NCBI RefSeq assembly: GCF_002737755.1
Contig: NZ_PEGH01000020.1
Coordinates: forward strand, 186,001 to 250,000
Length of the DNA stretch: 64,000 bases
Origin: Caulobacter sp. BP25
GTDB lineage: Bacteria; Pseudomonadota; Alphaproteobacteria; Caulobacterales; Caulobacteraceae
Direction of reading: 5' to 3'
The position numbers and the translations under genes are program-made. The notes under the pieces are model-generated. The model did no database searches, was not told where the DNA came from, and saw nothing but the letters and a program-made list of their open reading frames with translations. Shown here piece after piece: positions 8,219-19,106 of the stretch (the stretch's first letter is position 1; every line of letters begins with the position of its first letter).

Positions 8219-8473
8219 GTGAAGGCGGGACTTGGATTGGGATTGGGCGCGGGCATCGCGATCGGCGTCGGACTTGGTCTGGCGCTGGATAGCTTGGCGC
8301 TAGGCCTCGGCGTCGGCGTCGCCATGGGCGGGGGTATCGGACTTAGCATGGGCGCGGCGATGCAGGCGAAGTCGGCTAAGCCTACGTCCAAAGATGGCGG
8401 GGTCGCCGGTGTCGACACGACGTCCGCGACGTCCTCGGGCGACTGCAGCTCCGACGGCGGCGGATGCGATTGA
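8219..8473 (+). CDS. Small glycine-zipper membrane protein with a Cys/Gly/Asp tail
   Basis: 84 aa from GTG, preceded by AGGAG at 8208-8212. Residues 1-48 are almost entirely Gly, Ala, Leu, Val and Ile in GxGxG/GxxxG spacing (LGLGLGAGIAIGVGLGLALD), which favours tight helix packing in a membrane. The tail is hydrophilic and ends with GDCSSDGGGCD, two cysteines six residues apart, which could bind metal or form a disulfide. No family is recognised. It sits between a small membrane-protein gene and pseI, about 60 bases from each. Confidence 0.6.
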   Translation: MKAGLGLGLGAGIAIGVGLGLALDSLALGLGVGVAMGGGIGLSMGAAMQAKSAKPTSKDGGVAGVDTTSATSSGDCSSDGGGCD

Positions 8474-8532
8474 CGGCTCGTCCACCTTTGGCGGGTTAAG
8501 CTGTGGGCAACCACGTTTCCGGATGATCCGTC

Positions 8533-9585
8533 ATGTCCGCCCCCTTCATAGAAATCGCTGGCCGCCGCATCGGCGCTGACTATCCGCCCTATGTGATCTG
8601 TGAGCTGTCGGGAAACCACAACGGCAGCCTGGACCGCTGCCTCGAGATGGTCGACGCGGCCGCCGACACCGGCTGCGACGCGATCAAGATCCAGACCTAC
8701 ACCGCCGACACCATCACACTCGACGTCGACCGGCCCGAGTTCAGGATTCACGGCGGCCTGTGGGACGGACGCACCCTGTATGAGCTCTACCAGGAAGCCC
8801 AGACACCCTTCGAATGGCACGCGGCCATCTTCGAGCGCGCCCACAAGCGCGGCGTGACGATCTTCTCCAGCCCGTTCGACGAGACCGCCGTTGACTTGCT
8901 GGACGACCTGGGCGCGCCGGCCTTCAAGATCGCCTCGTTCGAGGCTGTCGACCTGCCACTGATCAAGTACGCTGCGTCCAAGAGCAAGCCGCTGATCATC
9001 TCGACGGGCATGGCCAACCTGGAAGAGATGAAGACCGCCCGCGACACGGCCCTGGCCGCCGGCGCGGCGGGCGTGCTGCTGCTGCATTGCGTGTCGAGCT
9101 ATCCGGCGACCTTCGCCGACGCCAATGTCCGCACGATCCCCGACATGGCGGCCCGCTTCGGCTGCCCGATCGGCCTGTCGGATCACACGCCGGGCACGGC
9201 CGCCTCGGTGGCGGCGGTCACCCTGGGCGCCTGCTGTGTCGAGAAGCACTTCACCCTGGCCCGCGCCGACGGCGGTCCGGACGCGGCCTTCAGCCTGGAG
9301 CCCGCCGAGTTCAAGGCCCTGGTCGATGACACCAAGAACGCCTGGGCAGCTCTCGGTGTCGCCCACTACGACGTGCTGGGCGCCGAGCGCGCCAACCTGC
9401 AGTTCCGCCGCTCGCTCTATGTGACCGCCGATGTGAAGGCCGGTCAGGCCCTCAGCCGCGCCAACATCCGCTCGGTCCGCCCCGGCGCGGGCCTGCCGCC
9501 CGGCGAGCTCGACAAGGTGCTGGGCCGCCCGGCGACGCGCGACCTGGCGCGCGGCGAACCGCTGGACTGGTCGATGGTGGGCTAA
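8533..9585 (+). CDS. pseI: Pseudaminic acid synthase (NeuB/PseI family)
   Basis: 350 aa. A NeuB-type TIM barrel has ELSGNHNGSLDRCLEMVDAA, DAIKIQTYT, FSSPFDETAVDLL, LSDHTPG and EKHFTLAR, followed by a C-terminal SAF antifreeze-like domain (about residues 290-350). It condenses phosphoenolpyruvate with a hexose derivative to give a nonulosonic acid. The presence of pseG points to pseudaminic rather than N-acetylneuraminic acid. The product would be activated by a CMP-sugar synthetase and used by a flagellin glycosyltransferase. It lies almost 7 kb from pseG with unrelated genes between. ATG start; the ribosome site is weak. Confidence 0.9.
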   Translation: MSAPFIEIAGRRIGADYPPYVICELSGNHNGSLDRCLEMVDAAADTGCDAIKIQTYTADTITLDVDRPEFRIHGGLWDGRTLYELYQEAQTPFEWHAAIFERAHKRGVTIFSSPFDETAVDLLDDLGAPAFKIASFEAVDLPLIKYAASKSKPLIISTGMANLEEMKTARDTALAAGAAGVLLLHCVSSYPATFADANVRTIPDMAARFGCPIGLSDHTPGTAASVAAVTLGACCVEKHFTLARADGGPDAAFSLEPAEFKALVDDTKNAWAALGVAHYDVLGAERANLQFRRSLYVTADVKAGQALSRANIRSVRPGAGLPPGELDKVLGRPATRDLARGEPLDWSMVG

Positions 9586-9639
9586 GGCCTACAAGCAGCC
9601 CTCGCTTGAACCTACGCCAGGGCTTTCAATGCCCTTATC

Positions 9640-9659
9640 CCCGCCACGATAGCGGCGGG
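9640..9659 (+). terminator. Stem-loop between pseI and the GGDEF-EAL gene
   Basis: CCCGCC / GGCGGG arms with an 8-base loop, between the convergent stops of pseI and the c-di-GMP gene. Its arms and flanks resemble the hairpin after pseG (1724-1744). No U-run. Confidence 0.4.
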
Positions 9660-9678
9660 AACAAGCGCTAGCCTTGGC

Positions 9679-11892
9679 TCACGCCGCGTCGGGTTGGGCC
9701 GGCAAGCGGATGCGGCCGCCGTGAGCCATCAGGGCGTCGATAGCCTCGGCCGGGACCGGCGGGCTGAACAGGAAGCCCTGAGCCTGGGCGCAGCCGATCA
9801 TCTTGAGAATCTCGCGCTGGGCCAGGGTCTCGACGCCCTTGGCCATGACCGACAGGCTCAGCGCCTTGGCCAGGCGCACGATGGCGGCGACCACCGCCTC
9901 GGAGTCGGCGTCATGGCCCAGCGGCGCGACGAAGCTGCGGTCGATCTTGATCCGGTCGATCGGGTAGCGGCGGATGTAGGACAGGCTGGAGCAGCCGACG
10001 CCAAAATCGTCCAGCACCAGGGAAAAGCCCATCTGCCGCAGGCGGTCGACCGTTTCGTGAGCGCCCTCGCCGTCGCCCAGCAGCGCGCCTTCGGTGATCT
10101 CCAGGGCCAGCTGGCGCGGATTGGCGCCCGTCTTCCGGATCAGTTCGGCCAGCTCGTCGACGAAGCCGGCGCGCTTCATCTGCCGGGCCGAGACGTTGAT
10201 CCCCACCTGCAAGCCGCGCCAACGGACGCTGTCCTCCAGAGCCCGCTTCAGAACGTAGCGGCCCATCTCTTCGCTGAGACCGCAATCCTCGGCCAAGGGG
10301 ATGAAAGCGTCGGGTGGGATCTCGCCCCGCGTAGGATGCGACCAGCGCGCCAGGGCCTCGACCCCGACGACACGGTCGTTGGCGTCCACCTGCGGCTGGT
10401 AGTCGAGACGCACCGCCCCCTCGCGCAAGGCAGCGCGCAGGTCCTCCTCCAGCGCCCGGCGCGCCTTCAGGGCCGCGTCCATGGCGTCCTCGAAGAAGCA
10501 GTAGCGCCCTCGGCCCTCGCCCTTGGCGCGGTACAGGGCCACGTCGGCGCGCCGGGCGGCCTCGGCGGCGCCGATATGAGCCTCCTCCGGTCCGACCAGT
10601 ACGACGCCCACCGACCCGCTGACGAAGTGGACGCCGAACGACATCTCCATGGGCCCGCACAAGGCCTTCAGCAGGCGTTCTGCGATGATCGCCGCGCCGT
10701 TGGCGTCGAGGTCCGTGGCCACCACGCCGAACTCGTCGCCGCCCAGGCGCGCCACTGTCTCGCCGCCTCGACAGACGCTGGCCAGGCGCTCGCCAACCTT
10801 GCGGATCAGCTCGTCGCCAGCGCCGTGGCCGTGGGTGTCGTTGACGGCTTTGAAGCGATCCAGGTCGATCGCCAGGACCGCCATGGGCCGCCGCTTGCGC
10901 TCCAGCCCTTCGATCGCCTGGCGCAGGCGCTCCTCGAACAGCAGGCGGTTGGCCAGGCCGGTCAGGCCGTCGTGCAGGGCCAGATGCTTGGCGCGCGCCT
11001 CGCTGGCGATAAGGCCCTCGGCGATCGTCCGCCCGCGCCGGGCCAAGAGGATGGTCGCCAGGGCCAGGGCGCAGACCACGCCCATCACAGGCCAGATCAT
11101 CCGGCCCAGCAGACGCTGACCAGGGTGCTGCGGGCTCCAGTCCAGCGTCGCCACGGCGTTGCCGGCCGCGTCGCGCAGCGGCAGCTGGCCATAGTTCGGC
11201 TCGGCGGCGCCACCGCGGTGCAGGTGGGCGCCGGCCAGCAGGAAGCGGCTGGCGAAAGCCTCAAGGAAGGGTCCGTCCAGCTTCAGGGCCGTCACGACCA
11301 TAGGCGCTCGCGCGTGGCGGATCACCGCTCGGCCGAAGTCCGAGCCCACCATACTGGCCGTGACCAGATAGATTTCGTCGTCGATGTTGGCGAAAGCGCT
11401 GACCTGCACCGGCTGCGAGACGACGCCGCCCGTCAGGGCAGGACCCAAGGCCGCTGGCGAGGCGCGCTCGGCGGCGCGGAGCTTGGCGACCAGGGGCGCT
11501 AGCGCGGCTGCGCGCCGCTGGGCCTCTGCCGGAGACAGCACCTTCTGGCCCTGTTGGGCCAGCCGGGGTTGATCCGCGCCATCCAACACCAGCACCAGCT
11601 CAAAGCCGCTCTGTCCGGTCAGATAGGTCGCGATGTTCTCCCGCGCCCAGGCGTCGTCGTAGTCATTGTCGAGGCGACGCACCGCCTCGTCCCAAGCCAC
11701 CTCGCCAACGAGACTGCGCTCGATTTCGCGTGTCTGAAACTGCAGGCCGCGCTCGACCAAATGACGGTCGTGCCGCTCGGCTTCCTGGTCGATTTGCTCC
11801 GCCAGGATGATCATGACCGACAGAAGCAGTCCCACCGCGGACAGGGCGATCATCGCCAGCGGCGCCGACAGCTTCTTCGAGAGGGCCGTCAT
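9679..11892 (-). CDS. CHASE4-GGDEF-EAL cyclic di-GMP protein
   Basis: 737 aa from an ATG preceded by GGAAGGGAAAG; an in-frame start 50 codons upstream lacks such a site. A membrane segment (about 10-30) is followed by a periplasmic CHASE4 sensor with VAWDEAVRRLDNDYDDAWA, a second membrane segment near residue 280, a GGDEF domain with intact RLGGDEF, and an EAL domain. EAL active-site motifs are present: VEALARWSHP, NVSARQ, LEITEGAL, LDDFGVG, IKIDRSF and QGFLFSPP. The usual inhibitory-site RxxD is RGGE, and the usual AEGVET reads AKGVET. The protein could make or hydrolyse c-di-GMP; the balance cannot be told from sequence. No operon partners. Confidence 0.92.
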   Translation of the reverse strand: MTALSKKLSAPLAMIALSAVGLLLSVMIILAEQIDQEAERHDRHLVERGLQFQTREIERSLVGEVAWDEAVRRLDNDYDDAWARENIATYLTGQSGFELVLVLDGADQPRLAQQGQKVLSPAEAQRRAAALAPLVAKLRAAERASPAALGPALTGGVVSQPVQVSAFANIDDEIYLVTASMVGSDFGRAVIRHARAPMVVTALKLDGPFLEAFASRFLLAGAHLHRGGAAEPNYGQLPLRDAAGNAVATLDWSPQHPGQRLLGRMIWPVMGVVCALALATILLARRGRTIAEGLIASEARAKHLALHDGLTGLANRLLFEERLRQAIEGLERKRRPMAVLAIDLDRFKAVNDTHGHGAGDELIRKVGERLASVCRGGETVARLGGDEFGVVATDLDANGAAIIAERLLKALCGPMEMSFGVHFVSGSVGVVLVGPEEAHIGAAEAARRADVALYRAKGEGRGRYCFFEDAMDAALKARRALEEDLRAALREGAVRLDYQPQVDANDRVVGVEALARWSHPTRGEIPPDAFIPLAEDCGLSEEMGRYVLKRALEDSVRWRGLQVGINVSARQMKRAGFVDELAELIRKTGANPRQLALEITEGALLGDGEGAHETVDRLRQMGFSLVLDDFGVGCSSLSYIRRYPIDRIKIDRSFVAPLGHDADSEAVVAAIVRLAKALSLSVMAKGVETLAQREILKMIGCAQAQGFLFSPPVPAEAIDALMAHGGRIRLPAQPDAA

Positions 11893-12112
11893 CGCGCGGC
11901 TTTCCCTTCCGTAAAACTTCGCGATCACCGTTCGTCGAGAATGGCTAAGGTCGCCGTAAGCGGCACCCTTAACCAAATCTAACGGGCCGCGACCCGCCGT
12001 CGCACCCCTGCTGGGGGGCGCCTTCAGCCTTCTTGGGGCCAACCGTTCACTTTGGAGCGGAAAGGTTCTAGAGAGACCGACCCGTCCTCTTCAGAGCTGC
12101 GCGAAACCTCCC

Positions 12113-13183
12113 TTGCGACTTCCCCAGGCCCGTCTCGATCAGGTTCTCGACCGTTTCCGCGAAGTGGAGGCCCGCATGGGCGCGGCCACCGACGGATCCG
12201 AGATCGTCAAGCTCTCCAAGGAGCATGCCGAGCTGAAGCCGGTGGCCGAGGCCGTCGAGCGCCTGGCCAAGCTGAGCGCCGAGCGCGCCGAGCTGGACGT
12301 CATGGCCGCCGATCCCGAGATGGCCGACATGGTCCGCGACGAGATCCAGGCCCTGGACGAGAAGCTGCCCGCGCTCGAACACGACCTGGCCCTGATGCTG
12401 GCCCCCAAGGACAAGGACGAGAACGCCTCGGCCATCCTGGAAGTGCGCGCGGGCACCGGTGGCGACGAGGCGGCGCTGTTCGCCGGCGACCTCTTCCGCA
12501 TGTATCAGCGCTACGCCCAGCTGCAGGGCTGGCGCGTCGAGATCGACAGCATCTCGGAAGGCGAAATGGGCGGCTACAAGGAAATCGTCGCCTCGATCAC
12601 TGGCGACGGCGTGTTCGGCCGGCTGAAGTTCGAAAGCGGCGTCCACCGCGTGCAGCGCGTGCCGGCCACCGAGGCGCAAGGCCGCATCCACACCTCGGCC
12701 GCCACGGTCGCGGTGCTGCCCGAGGCCGAAGACGTCGAGATCGAGATCAAGGAAAGCGACCTGCGGATCGACACTTACCGGTCCTCCGGGGCGGGCGGTC
12801 AGCACGTCAACAAGACCGACTCGGCCGTGCGCATCACCCACTTGCCGACCGGCGTGGTGGTGACCTCCTCGGAAAAGTCGCAGCACCAGAACCGCGCCCG
12901 GGCCATGAAGAACCTGAAGGCGCGTCTCTACGACATGCAGCGCGAGGCGCTGGATAGCGCCCGCTCGGAGGCCCGCAAGAGCCAGGTCGGCAGCGGCGAT
13001 CGCTCGGAGCGCATCCGCACCTACAACTTCCCGCAGGGCCGGGTGACCGACCACCGGATCAACCTGACCCTCTACAACCTGTCGCGGATCATCGAGGGCG
13101 ACGCCCTCGACGACGTGATCAACCCGCTGATCGCCGAGGACCAGGCCGAGCGCCTGGCCAGCCTGGAAGAGAGCTTCAGCTGA
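12113..13183 (+). CDS. prfA: Peptide chain release factor 1
   Basis: 356 aa. The stop-codon-recognition tripeptide PAT lies in [19 protein letters not shown], and the catalytic GGQ is in [19 protein letters not shown]1 reads UAA and UAG and triggers peptide release on the ribosome. The start is a TTG; no ATG or GTG fits the family N-terminus ([15 protein letters not shown]). In many Alphaproteobacteria prfA is followed directly by prmC, which methylates the GGQ glutamine; here a palindromic repeat and a pseudouridine synthase follow instead. Confidence 0.96.
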   Translation: MRLPQARLDQVLDRFREVEARMGAATDGSEIVKLSKEHAELKPVAEAVERLAKLSAERAELDVMAADPEMADMVRDEIQALDEKLPALEHDLALMLAPKDKDENASAILEVRAGTGGDEAALFAGDLFRMYQRYAQLQGWRVEIDSISEGEMGGYKEIVASITGDGVFGRLKFESGVHRVQRVPATEAQGRIHTSAATVAVLPEAEDVEIEIKESDLRIDTYRSSGAGGQHVNKTDSAVRITHLPTGVVVTSSEKSQHQNRARAMKNLKARLYDMQREALDSARSEARKSQVGSGDRSERIRTYNFPQGRVTDHRINLTLYNLSRIIEGDALDDVINPLIAEDQAERLASLEESFS

Positions 13184-13191
13184 TGGCTTGG

Positions 13192-13238
13192 AGCATGATC
13201 TCGTCCGAAAACCGGTTCCCACTTTTCGGGATCACGCT
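13192..13238. repeat. 47-bp imperfect palindrome, alphaproteobacterial dispersed repeat type
   Basis: It begins AGCATGATCTCGTCCGAAAA and ends TTTTCGGGATCACGCT. The outer arms AGCATGAT / ATCACGCT and inner arms CCGAAAA / TTTTCGG pair around a short centre. From memory, the same core is a common intergenic palindrome in Rhizobiales and related genomes. It fills almost the whole 58-base gap between prfA and the next start and ends three bases before that ATG. It could also be translated in the next gene's frame from a TTG at 13188. Confidence 0.75.
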
Positions 13239-13241
13239 CTG

Positions 13242-14009
13242 ATGGCCTTCACCCGCACCTATGACGAGGCCGAGCCCCAGCGGGTCAACAAGTGGCTGGC
13301 CCAAAGCGGCGTCTGCTCGCGCCGCGAGGCCGAACAGCTGATCAGCGACGGCCTGGTGTCGATCGACGGCGAGGTCGTGGAAGACGTCGGCCGCAAGATC
13401 CAGCCGGGCCAGACCCTGGTGCTGGCCGATCGCGCGACCGCCAAGCTGGACGGCACGCCCACCTACCTGATCCACAAGCCGCGCGGCGTGGTCTCGTCCC
13501 AGCCCGATCCTGGCCAGGTCCCGGCCGCGCGCCTGCTGACCCGCGCCAACCTGTGGGGCGACGCGCGCGGCGTGGCCATCCCGCAGTCGGGCGATCTGAT
13601 CCCGCCGGTTGGGCGCCTCGACAAGGACTCGCGCGGCCTGCTCCTGCTGTCGCAGGACGGCGTGGTGGCCAAGGCCGTGATCGGGCCGCAGTCGGACCTG
13701 GAAAAGGAATACCGCGTCGCCGTCATGGGCGAGCTGACCGAGGAGAAGCTGGAGCTGCTGCGCTTTGGCCTGGAACTCGACGGCCGCGAGCTGCGCCCGG
13801 CGGAGGTGGAGGTGATCTCCGACCAGCGCCTGAGCTTTATCCTGCGCGAAGGCCGCAACCGGCAGATCCGCCGGATGTGCGACCTCGTGGATCTGAAGGT
13901 GGTGGACCTGTTCCGCGTGCGGATCGGTCCGCTGGACCTGGGCGACATGCCCGAAGGCCGCTGGCGGCCGCTGACGGCGGCCGAGCGGACGGCGTTGATC
14001 GCCGGCTAG
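13242..14009 (+). CDS. 23S rRNA pseudouridine synthase, RluB/RluE/RluF group
   Basis: 255 aa from the ATG at 13242. An N-terminal S4 RNA-binding domain (VNKWLAQSGVCSRREAEQLI) is followed by the pseudouridine synthase core: YLIHKPRGVVSSQ, VGRLDKDSRGLLLLSQDG with the catalytic Asp, KEYRVAV and REGRNRQIRRMC. The linker resembles RluF (U2604) more than RsuA, but the exact site is not certain. A start 18 codons upstream (TTG, 13188) would add residues coded by the dispersed palindrome; the conserved domain begins after the ATG, so the shorter form is preferred. Its TAG overlaps the stop of the small minus-strand ORF. Confidence 0.9.
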   Translation: MAFTRTYDEAEPQRVNKWLAQSGVCSRREAEQLISDGLVSIDGEVVEDVGRKIQPGQTLVLADRATAKLDGTPTYLIHKPRGVVSSQPDPGQVPAARLLTRANLWGDARGVAIPQSGDLIPPVGRLDKDSRGLLLLSQDGVVAKAVIGPQSDLEKEYRVAVMGELTEEKLELLRFGLELDGRELRPAEVEVISDQRLSFILREGRNRQIRRMCDLVDLKVVDLFRVRIGPLDLGDMPEGRWRPLTAAERTALIAG

Positions 14010-14170
14010 CCGATCTGGTCGATGATGTCGGCGCGTAGCTCGGCGCGGGTCATGCCGGGCCAGGCCCATTCGCTTTGAGCCGGACGCGCCGGCGACAGCG
14101 CGACGCGCTGCTGGGTTTGAGTGCGGGGCGCGCGCCGAACGGCGGCCTCGCGGATAGAAACGATTTTCAT
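14006..14170 (-). CDS. Small basic hypothetical protein
   Basis: 54 aa, beginning MKIVSIREAAVRRAPRTQ and ending RAELRADIIDQIG. The ATG has GGAA about seven bases upstream. Its stop overlaps the stop of the convergent pseudouridine synthase gene (the shared CTAG). The first half is Arg-rich; no domain, signal peptide or membrane segment is visible. Codon choice fits a real gene but the length is marginal. Function unknown. Confidence 0.45.
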   Translation of the reverse strand: MKIVSIREAAVRRAPRTQTQQRVALSPARPAQSEWAWPGMTRAELRADIIDQIG

Positions 14171-14537
14171 GAAGTTCCAAAACAGGAGCCAGCGGGATTG
14201 CGGGCCCCAAACGCTAGATGGGTGGGAAATCGCTCGAAGCCATCGGTGACGGCGCGGAGCGTGCGAAGCATCGCCCTGAGCTCCAGCCTCTGTAACAGGC
14301 GCGGAAACGTAAGCGGGCGATCGCTTATGGATAACAGATGGTGCGCCGCGCGTCCGGTTCAAGAGGCGCGGCTGAAGGACGCGGGGGAACAGGGTCACCC
14401 TGAGCGGCGGACAGCCCCTGGCGCACAGATTGGGAGACGCAAGGGATCAATCCCATGGGCTCAACTCCTGTTTGCATAATTATACAATCTATGGCGCCAT
14501 TCCAGTCGGGCACTCCCGCCCGTTGTGGAGACTACGC
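14171..14537. other. Intergenic region with an AT-rich promoter-like patch
   Basis: No convincing gene in 367 bases. The right part has an AT-rich patch (14471-14494, TTTGCATAATTATACAATC) unlike the surrounding GC-rich DNA. It lies about 45-65 bases upstream of the secreted small protein and may hold its promoter. Short frames on both strands lack coding character. Confidence 0.4.
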
Positions 14538-14816
14538 ATGAAGCGCTTTGTTCGAGCCTCGCTGATAGTCGCTCTGGCCATTTCCTCGATCCCCGCCTTG
14601 TCAAACGCGGGTCCACGTTTCTACCGGGAGAGGATCTACTACGACATGGCCTATAGTCCGGGAACGTCGCCGTTTCCCGGCCCGGGCCCAACGCCCGGTG
14701 GGTCGAGCACCAGAGTAGAAGTGGGCTGGGATCGCTACTACTGCGACGGGACCGTGCGGTCGTTCGGACAACAGACCGGCGATTTCGAGGACTATGAAAT
14801 CGGCACTTGCCCCTGA
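14538..14816 (+). CDS. Small secreted protein with signal peptide
   Basis: 92 aa; ATG with TGTGGAG upstream. A clear signal peptide (basic KRFVR, hydrophobic core, cleavage near SNA-GPR) is followed by a Pro/Gly-rich stretch and a C-terminal segment with YYCDGTVRSFGQQTGDF and a terminal GTCP. The two cysteines could form a disulfide after export. The tail vaguely resembles small DUF6289-type proteins, but that is weak. A separate gene with its own promoter-like upstream patch. Function unknown. Confidence 0.65.
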   Translation: MKRFVRASLIVALAISSIPALSNAGPRFYRERIYYDMAYSPGTSPFPGPGPTPGGSSTRVEVGWDRYYCDGTVRSFGQQTGDFEDYEIGTCP

Positions 14817-14905
14817 ATTCGTCCGCTAGGCCCGTCGTCGGAGACGGCGGGCCTTCACCGTATCGGGCGGCTCAGGCTGATGGCCCGCGCGCCCTCGGAC
14901 GCCCC

Positions 14906-15424
14906 CTACCGCGCCGGCGTGAGCGCGATATCCACCATGATCTCGCCGGAGATAGCCTCCAGGGCGTCCTGCACGGCCCCAGCACCCACGCCCGGCGGCA
15001 GGCGCAGGCGGGCGTCCAGGTGGAACAGCGCAGCGCCCTGGTGGGGCTCGATGCTGAGGCGCGAGCCAAAGCTCTCAATATTGGCGCCCAGGTCGCTGAG
15101 CACGCCAGTGACCTGATGGACGATGCCCGGGCGGTCCTGGCCGACGACGCCCAGTTGCAGAACCTCACCCGTCGCGACGGGCGCCTCGATGGTCGGCGCG
15201 ATACGCACCTCGAGCCCGTGGGCGTCCACCGCCGAAACCGCCGCGCGCAGAGTCTCTTCCTTGCCGGCGCCCAACTCGACCAGCACCGAGCCGACATAAA
15301 GCCCGCCCAGTTGGCTCAGATGGCTCTCCAGCCAGTTGCCGCCGGCCGACAGCACGGCGCTGGCCAGGGCTTGGGTCAGGCCGGGCCGGTCGCTGCCGAC
15401 GACGCTGAGGATCAGGGTGGTCAT
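14906..15424 (-). CDS. Tandem ACT-domain protein, GcvR-like
   Basis: 172 aa from the ATG at 15424; the frame is open further upstream but the family starts at MTTLILSVVGSDRPGLTQAL. Two ACT domains: residues 1-80, and about 87-165 with VVGQDRPGIVHQVTGVL. The repeated GxDRPG(L/I) is the hallmark of ACT pairs in glycine-cleavage repressor-like regulators, which bind amino acids. There is no DNA-binding domain, so it would act through a partner protein or as a sensor. Its ligand is unknown and no gcv genes are adjacent. It lies downstream of katG on the same strand but behind a terminator, so probably a separate unit. Confidence 0.8.
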   Translation of the reverse strand: MTTLILSVVGSDRPGLTQALASAVLSAGGNWLESHLSQLGGLYVGSVLVELGAGKEETLRAAVSAVDAHGLEVRIAPTIEAPVATGEVLQLGVVGQDRPGIVHQVTGVLSDLGANIESFGSRLSIEPHQGAALFHLDARLRLPPGVGAGAVQDALEAISGEIMVDIALTPAR

Positions 15425-15512
15425 GGGACGCTCTCGCTGGAACTTGCTAGGACTTGGGAGGCCAGAGCCCGCCACGGCCGCCCCGCCCTGTCAATGCACC
15501 GAGATAAACGCG

Positions 15513-15540
15513 AAAAGCGGCCGCCTTTCGGCGACCGCTT
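15513..15540 (-). terminator. Rho-independent terminator of katG
   Basis: On the minus strand: AAGCGGTCGCC, tetraloop GAAA, GGCGGCCGCTT, then TT, 28 bases after the katG stop. One mismatch in an 11-bp stem, followed by a short U-tract. Confidence 0.7.
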
Positions 15541-15567
15541 CCCGATGCTTCGGAGGACTGAAGTCTT

Positions 15568-17817
<2,250 letters not shown>

Positions 17818-17853
17818 CTATAGGTACAATTGATTGTTCTTATCAGTTCGATA

Positions 17854-17871
17854 GAAAGGATCATTCCTTTC
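17854..17871 (-). terminator. Hairpin after ispG, in the katG upstream region
   Basis: GAAAGGA / TCCTTTC with a TCAT loop, ten bases downstream of the ispG stop. No U-run on the minus strand. It could end ispG transcription or sit in the katG regulatory region. Confidence 0.4.
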
Positions 17872-17881
17872 GTAGCGAGGC

Positions 17882-19021
17882 CTACTCCGCCGCCAGAGCG
17901 CCAGCGGCCTGAGCGGCTTGAATCTCGGCGGCCTTCTTCTCGACCAGCTCGACGATGTGGTCGATCATGCCCTCGTTCGACTGCTTGTGGTCGGGCTTGC
18001 CGGCCAGATAGACCATGCCCGCGCCCGCGCCGCCGCCGGTGAAGCCAATGTCGGTCATCAGCGCCTCGCCCGGACCGTTGACCACGCAGCCGATGATCGA
18101 CAGCGACATAGGCGTGGCGATGTGAGCTAGGCGCTCTTCCAGGGTCTCGACGGTCTTGATGACGTTGAAGCCCTGCCGCGCGCACGACGGGCAGGCGATG
18201 ATGTTGACGCCACGATGACGCAGACCAAGCGACTTCAGGATATCGAAGCCGACCTTGATCTCTTCGACAGGGTCGGCGGCCAGCGACACGCGGATGGTGT
18301 CGCCGATGCCGGCCCACAGCATCGAGCCGATGCCGATCGAGGACTTCACCGTGCCCGTGCGCGTGGCCCCGGCCTCGGTGACGCCAAGGTGCAGCGGGCA
18401 GTCGATGGCCTCGGCCAGCTGGTAGTAGGCCGCCACGGTCATGAACGGGTCGGACGCCTTCACCGAGATCTTGAACTCGTGGAAGTCGTGATCCTGCAGG
18501 ATGCGGGCGTGGTTCAGGGCGCTCTCGACCATCGCGTCGGGGCACGGCTCGCCGTACTTTTCCAGCAGTTCGCGCTCCAGCGAGCCGGCGTTGACGCCGA
18601 TGCGCATCGAGCAGCCGTGGTCGCGGGCGGCCTGGATCACGTCGCGCACGCGGTCGGGGCTGCCGATATTGCCCGGATTGATCCGCAGGCAGGCCGCGCC
18701 GGCCTGCGCCGCCTCGATGCCGCGCTTGTAGTGAAAGTGGATGTCCGCCACGAGCGGGACCTTGGCCTCGCGGGCGATGGTCTTGAACGCGGCCGTGCTC
18801 TCAACGTCCGGGCAGCTGACGCGGACGATGTCGGCGCCGGCCTCCTCCAGCTGGCGGATCTGCTCCAGCGTCGCGGCGGCGTCGCTGGTCAGGGTGTTGG
18901 TCATCGACTGCACCGAGATCGGCGCGTCGCCGCCCACCTCCACGGCGCCCACGCGGATCTTGCGCGATTGGCGACGCGTGATCTGGCGCCAGGGGCGGAC
19001 GGAGGTGTGGTCTGCGGACAT
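17882..19021 (-). CDS. ispG: 4-hydroxy-3-methylbut-2-en-1-yl diphosphate synthase
   Basis: 379 aa. The N-terminal TIM barrel starts [20 protein letters not shown], with [11 protein letters not shown]. The [4Fe-4S] ligands lie in [11 protein letters not shown] and [12 protein letters not shown]. The enzyme converts methylerythritol cyclodiphosphate to HMBPP in isoprenoid synthesis and needs reduced ferredoxin or flavodoxin. rodZ lies 85 bases upstream on the same strand, an order also found in gammaproteobacteria such as E. coli, so cotranscription is likely. The C-terminal tail is Ala-rich. Confidence 0.97.
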   Translation of the reverse strand: MSADHTSVRPWRQITRRQSRKIRVGAVEVGGDAPISVQSMTNTLTSDAAATLEQIRQLEEAGADIVRVSCPDVESTAAFKTIAREAKVPLVADIHFHYKRGIEAAQAGAACLRINPGNIGSPDRVRDVIQAARDHGCSMRIGVNAGSLERELLEKYGEPCPDAMVESALNHARILQDHDFHEFKISVKASDPFMTVAAYYQLAEAIDCPLHLGVTEAGATRTGTVKSSIGIGSMLWAGIGDTIRVSLAADPVEEIKVGFDILKSLGLRHRGVNIIACPSCARQGFNVIKTVETLEERLAHIATPMSLSIIGCVVNGPGEALMTDIGFTGGGAGAGMVYLAGKPDHKQSNEGMIDHIVELVEKKAAEIQAAQAAGALAAE

Positions 19022-19106
19022 GGGGGTAATTTAGAGGGTCTCGGGGCGGGATAGAAGGGGGCTTACCCGCGCCTCCCAAATTCAGACCGTCATCCCGATT
19101 TTGAGC

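Noticed and set aside
9694..11502. 602-codon plus-strand frame
   Set aside because: Antisense to the CHASE4-GGDEF-EAL gene, which has all its domain motifs.
14325..14513. 62-codon minus-strand frame
   Set aside because: No ribosome site or coding pattern; it covers the promoter-like patch of the secreted protein.
17822..17853. OxyR operator for katG
   Set aside because: Only a loose TATC...GATA pair is present; not enough to call a site.
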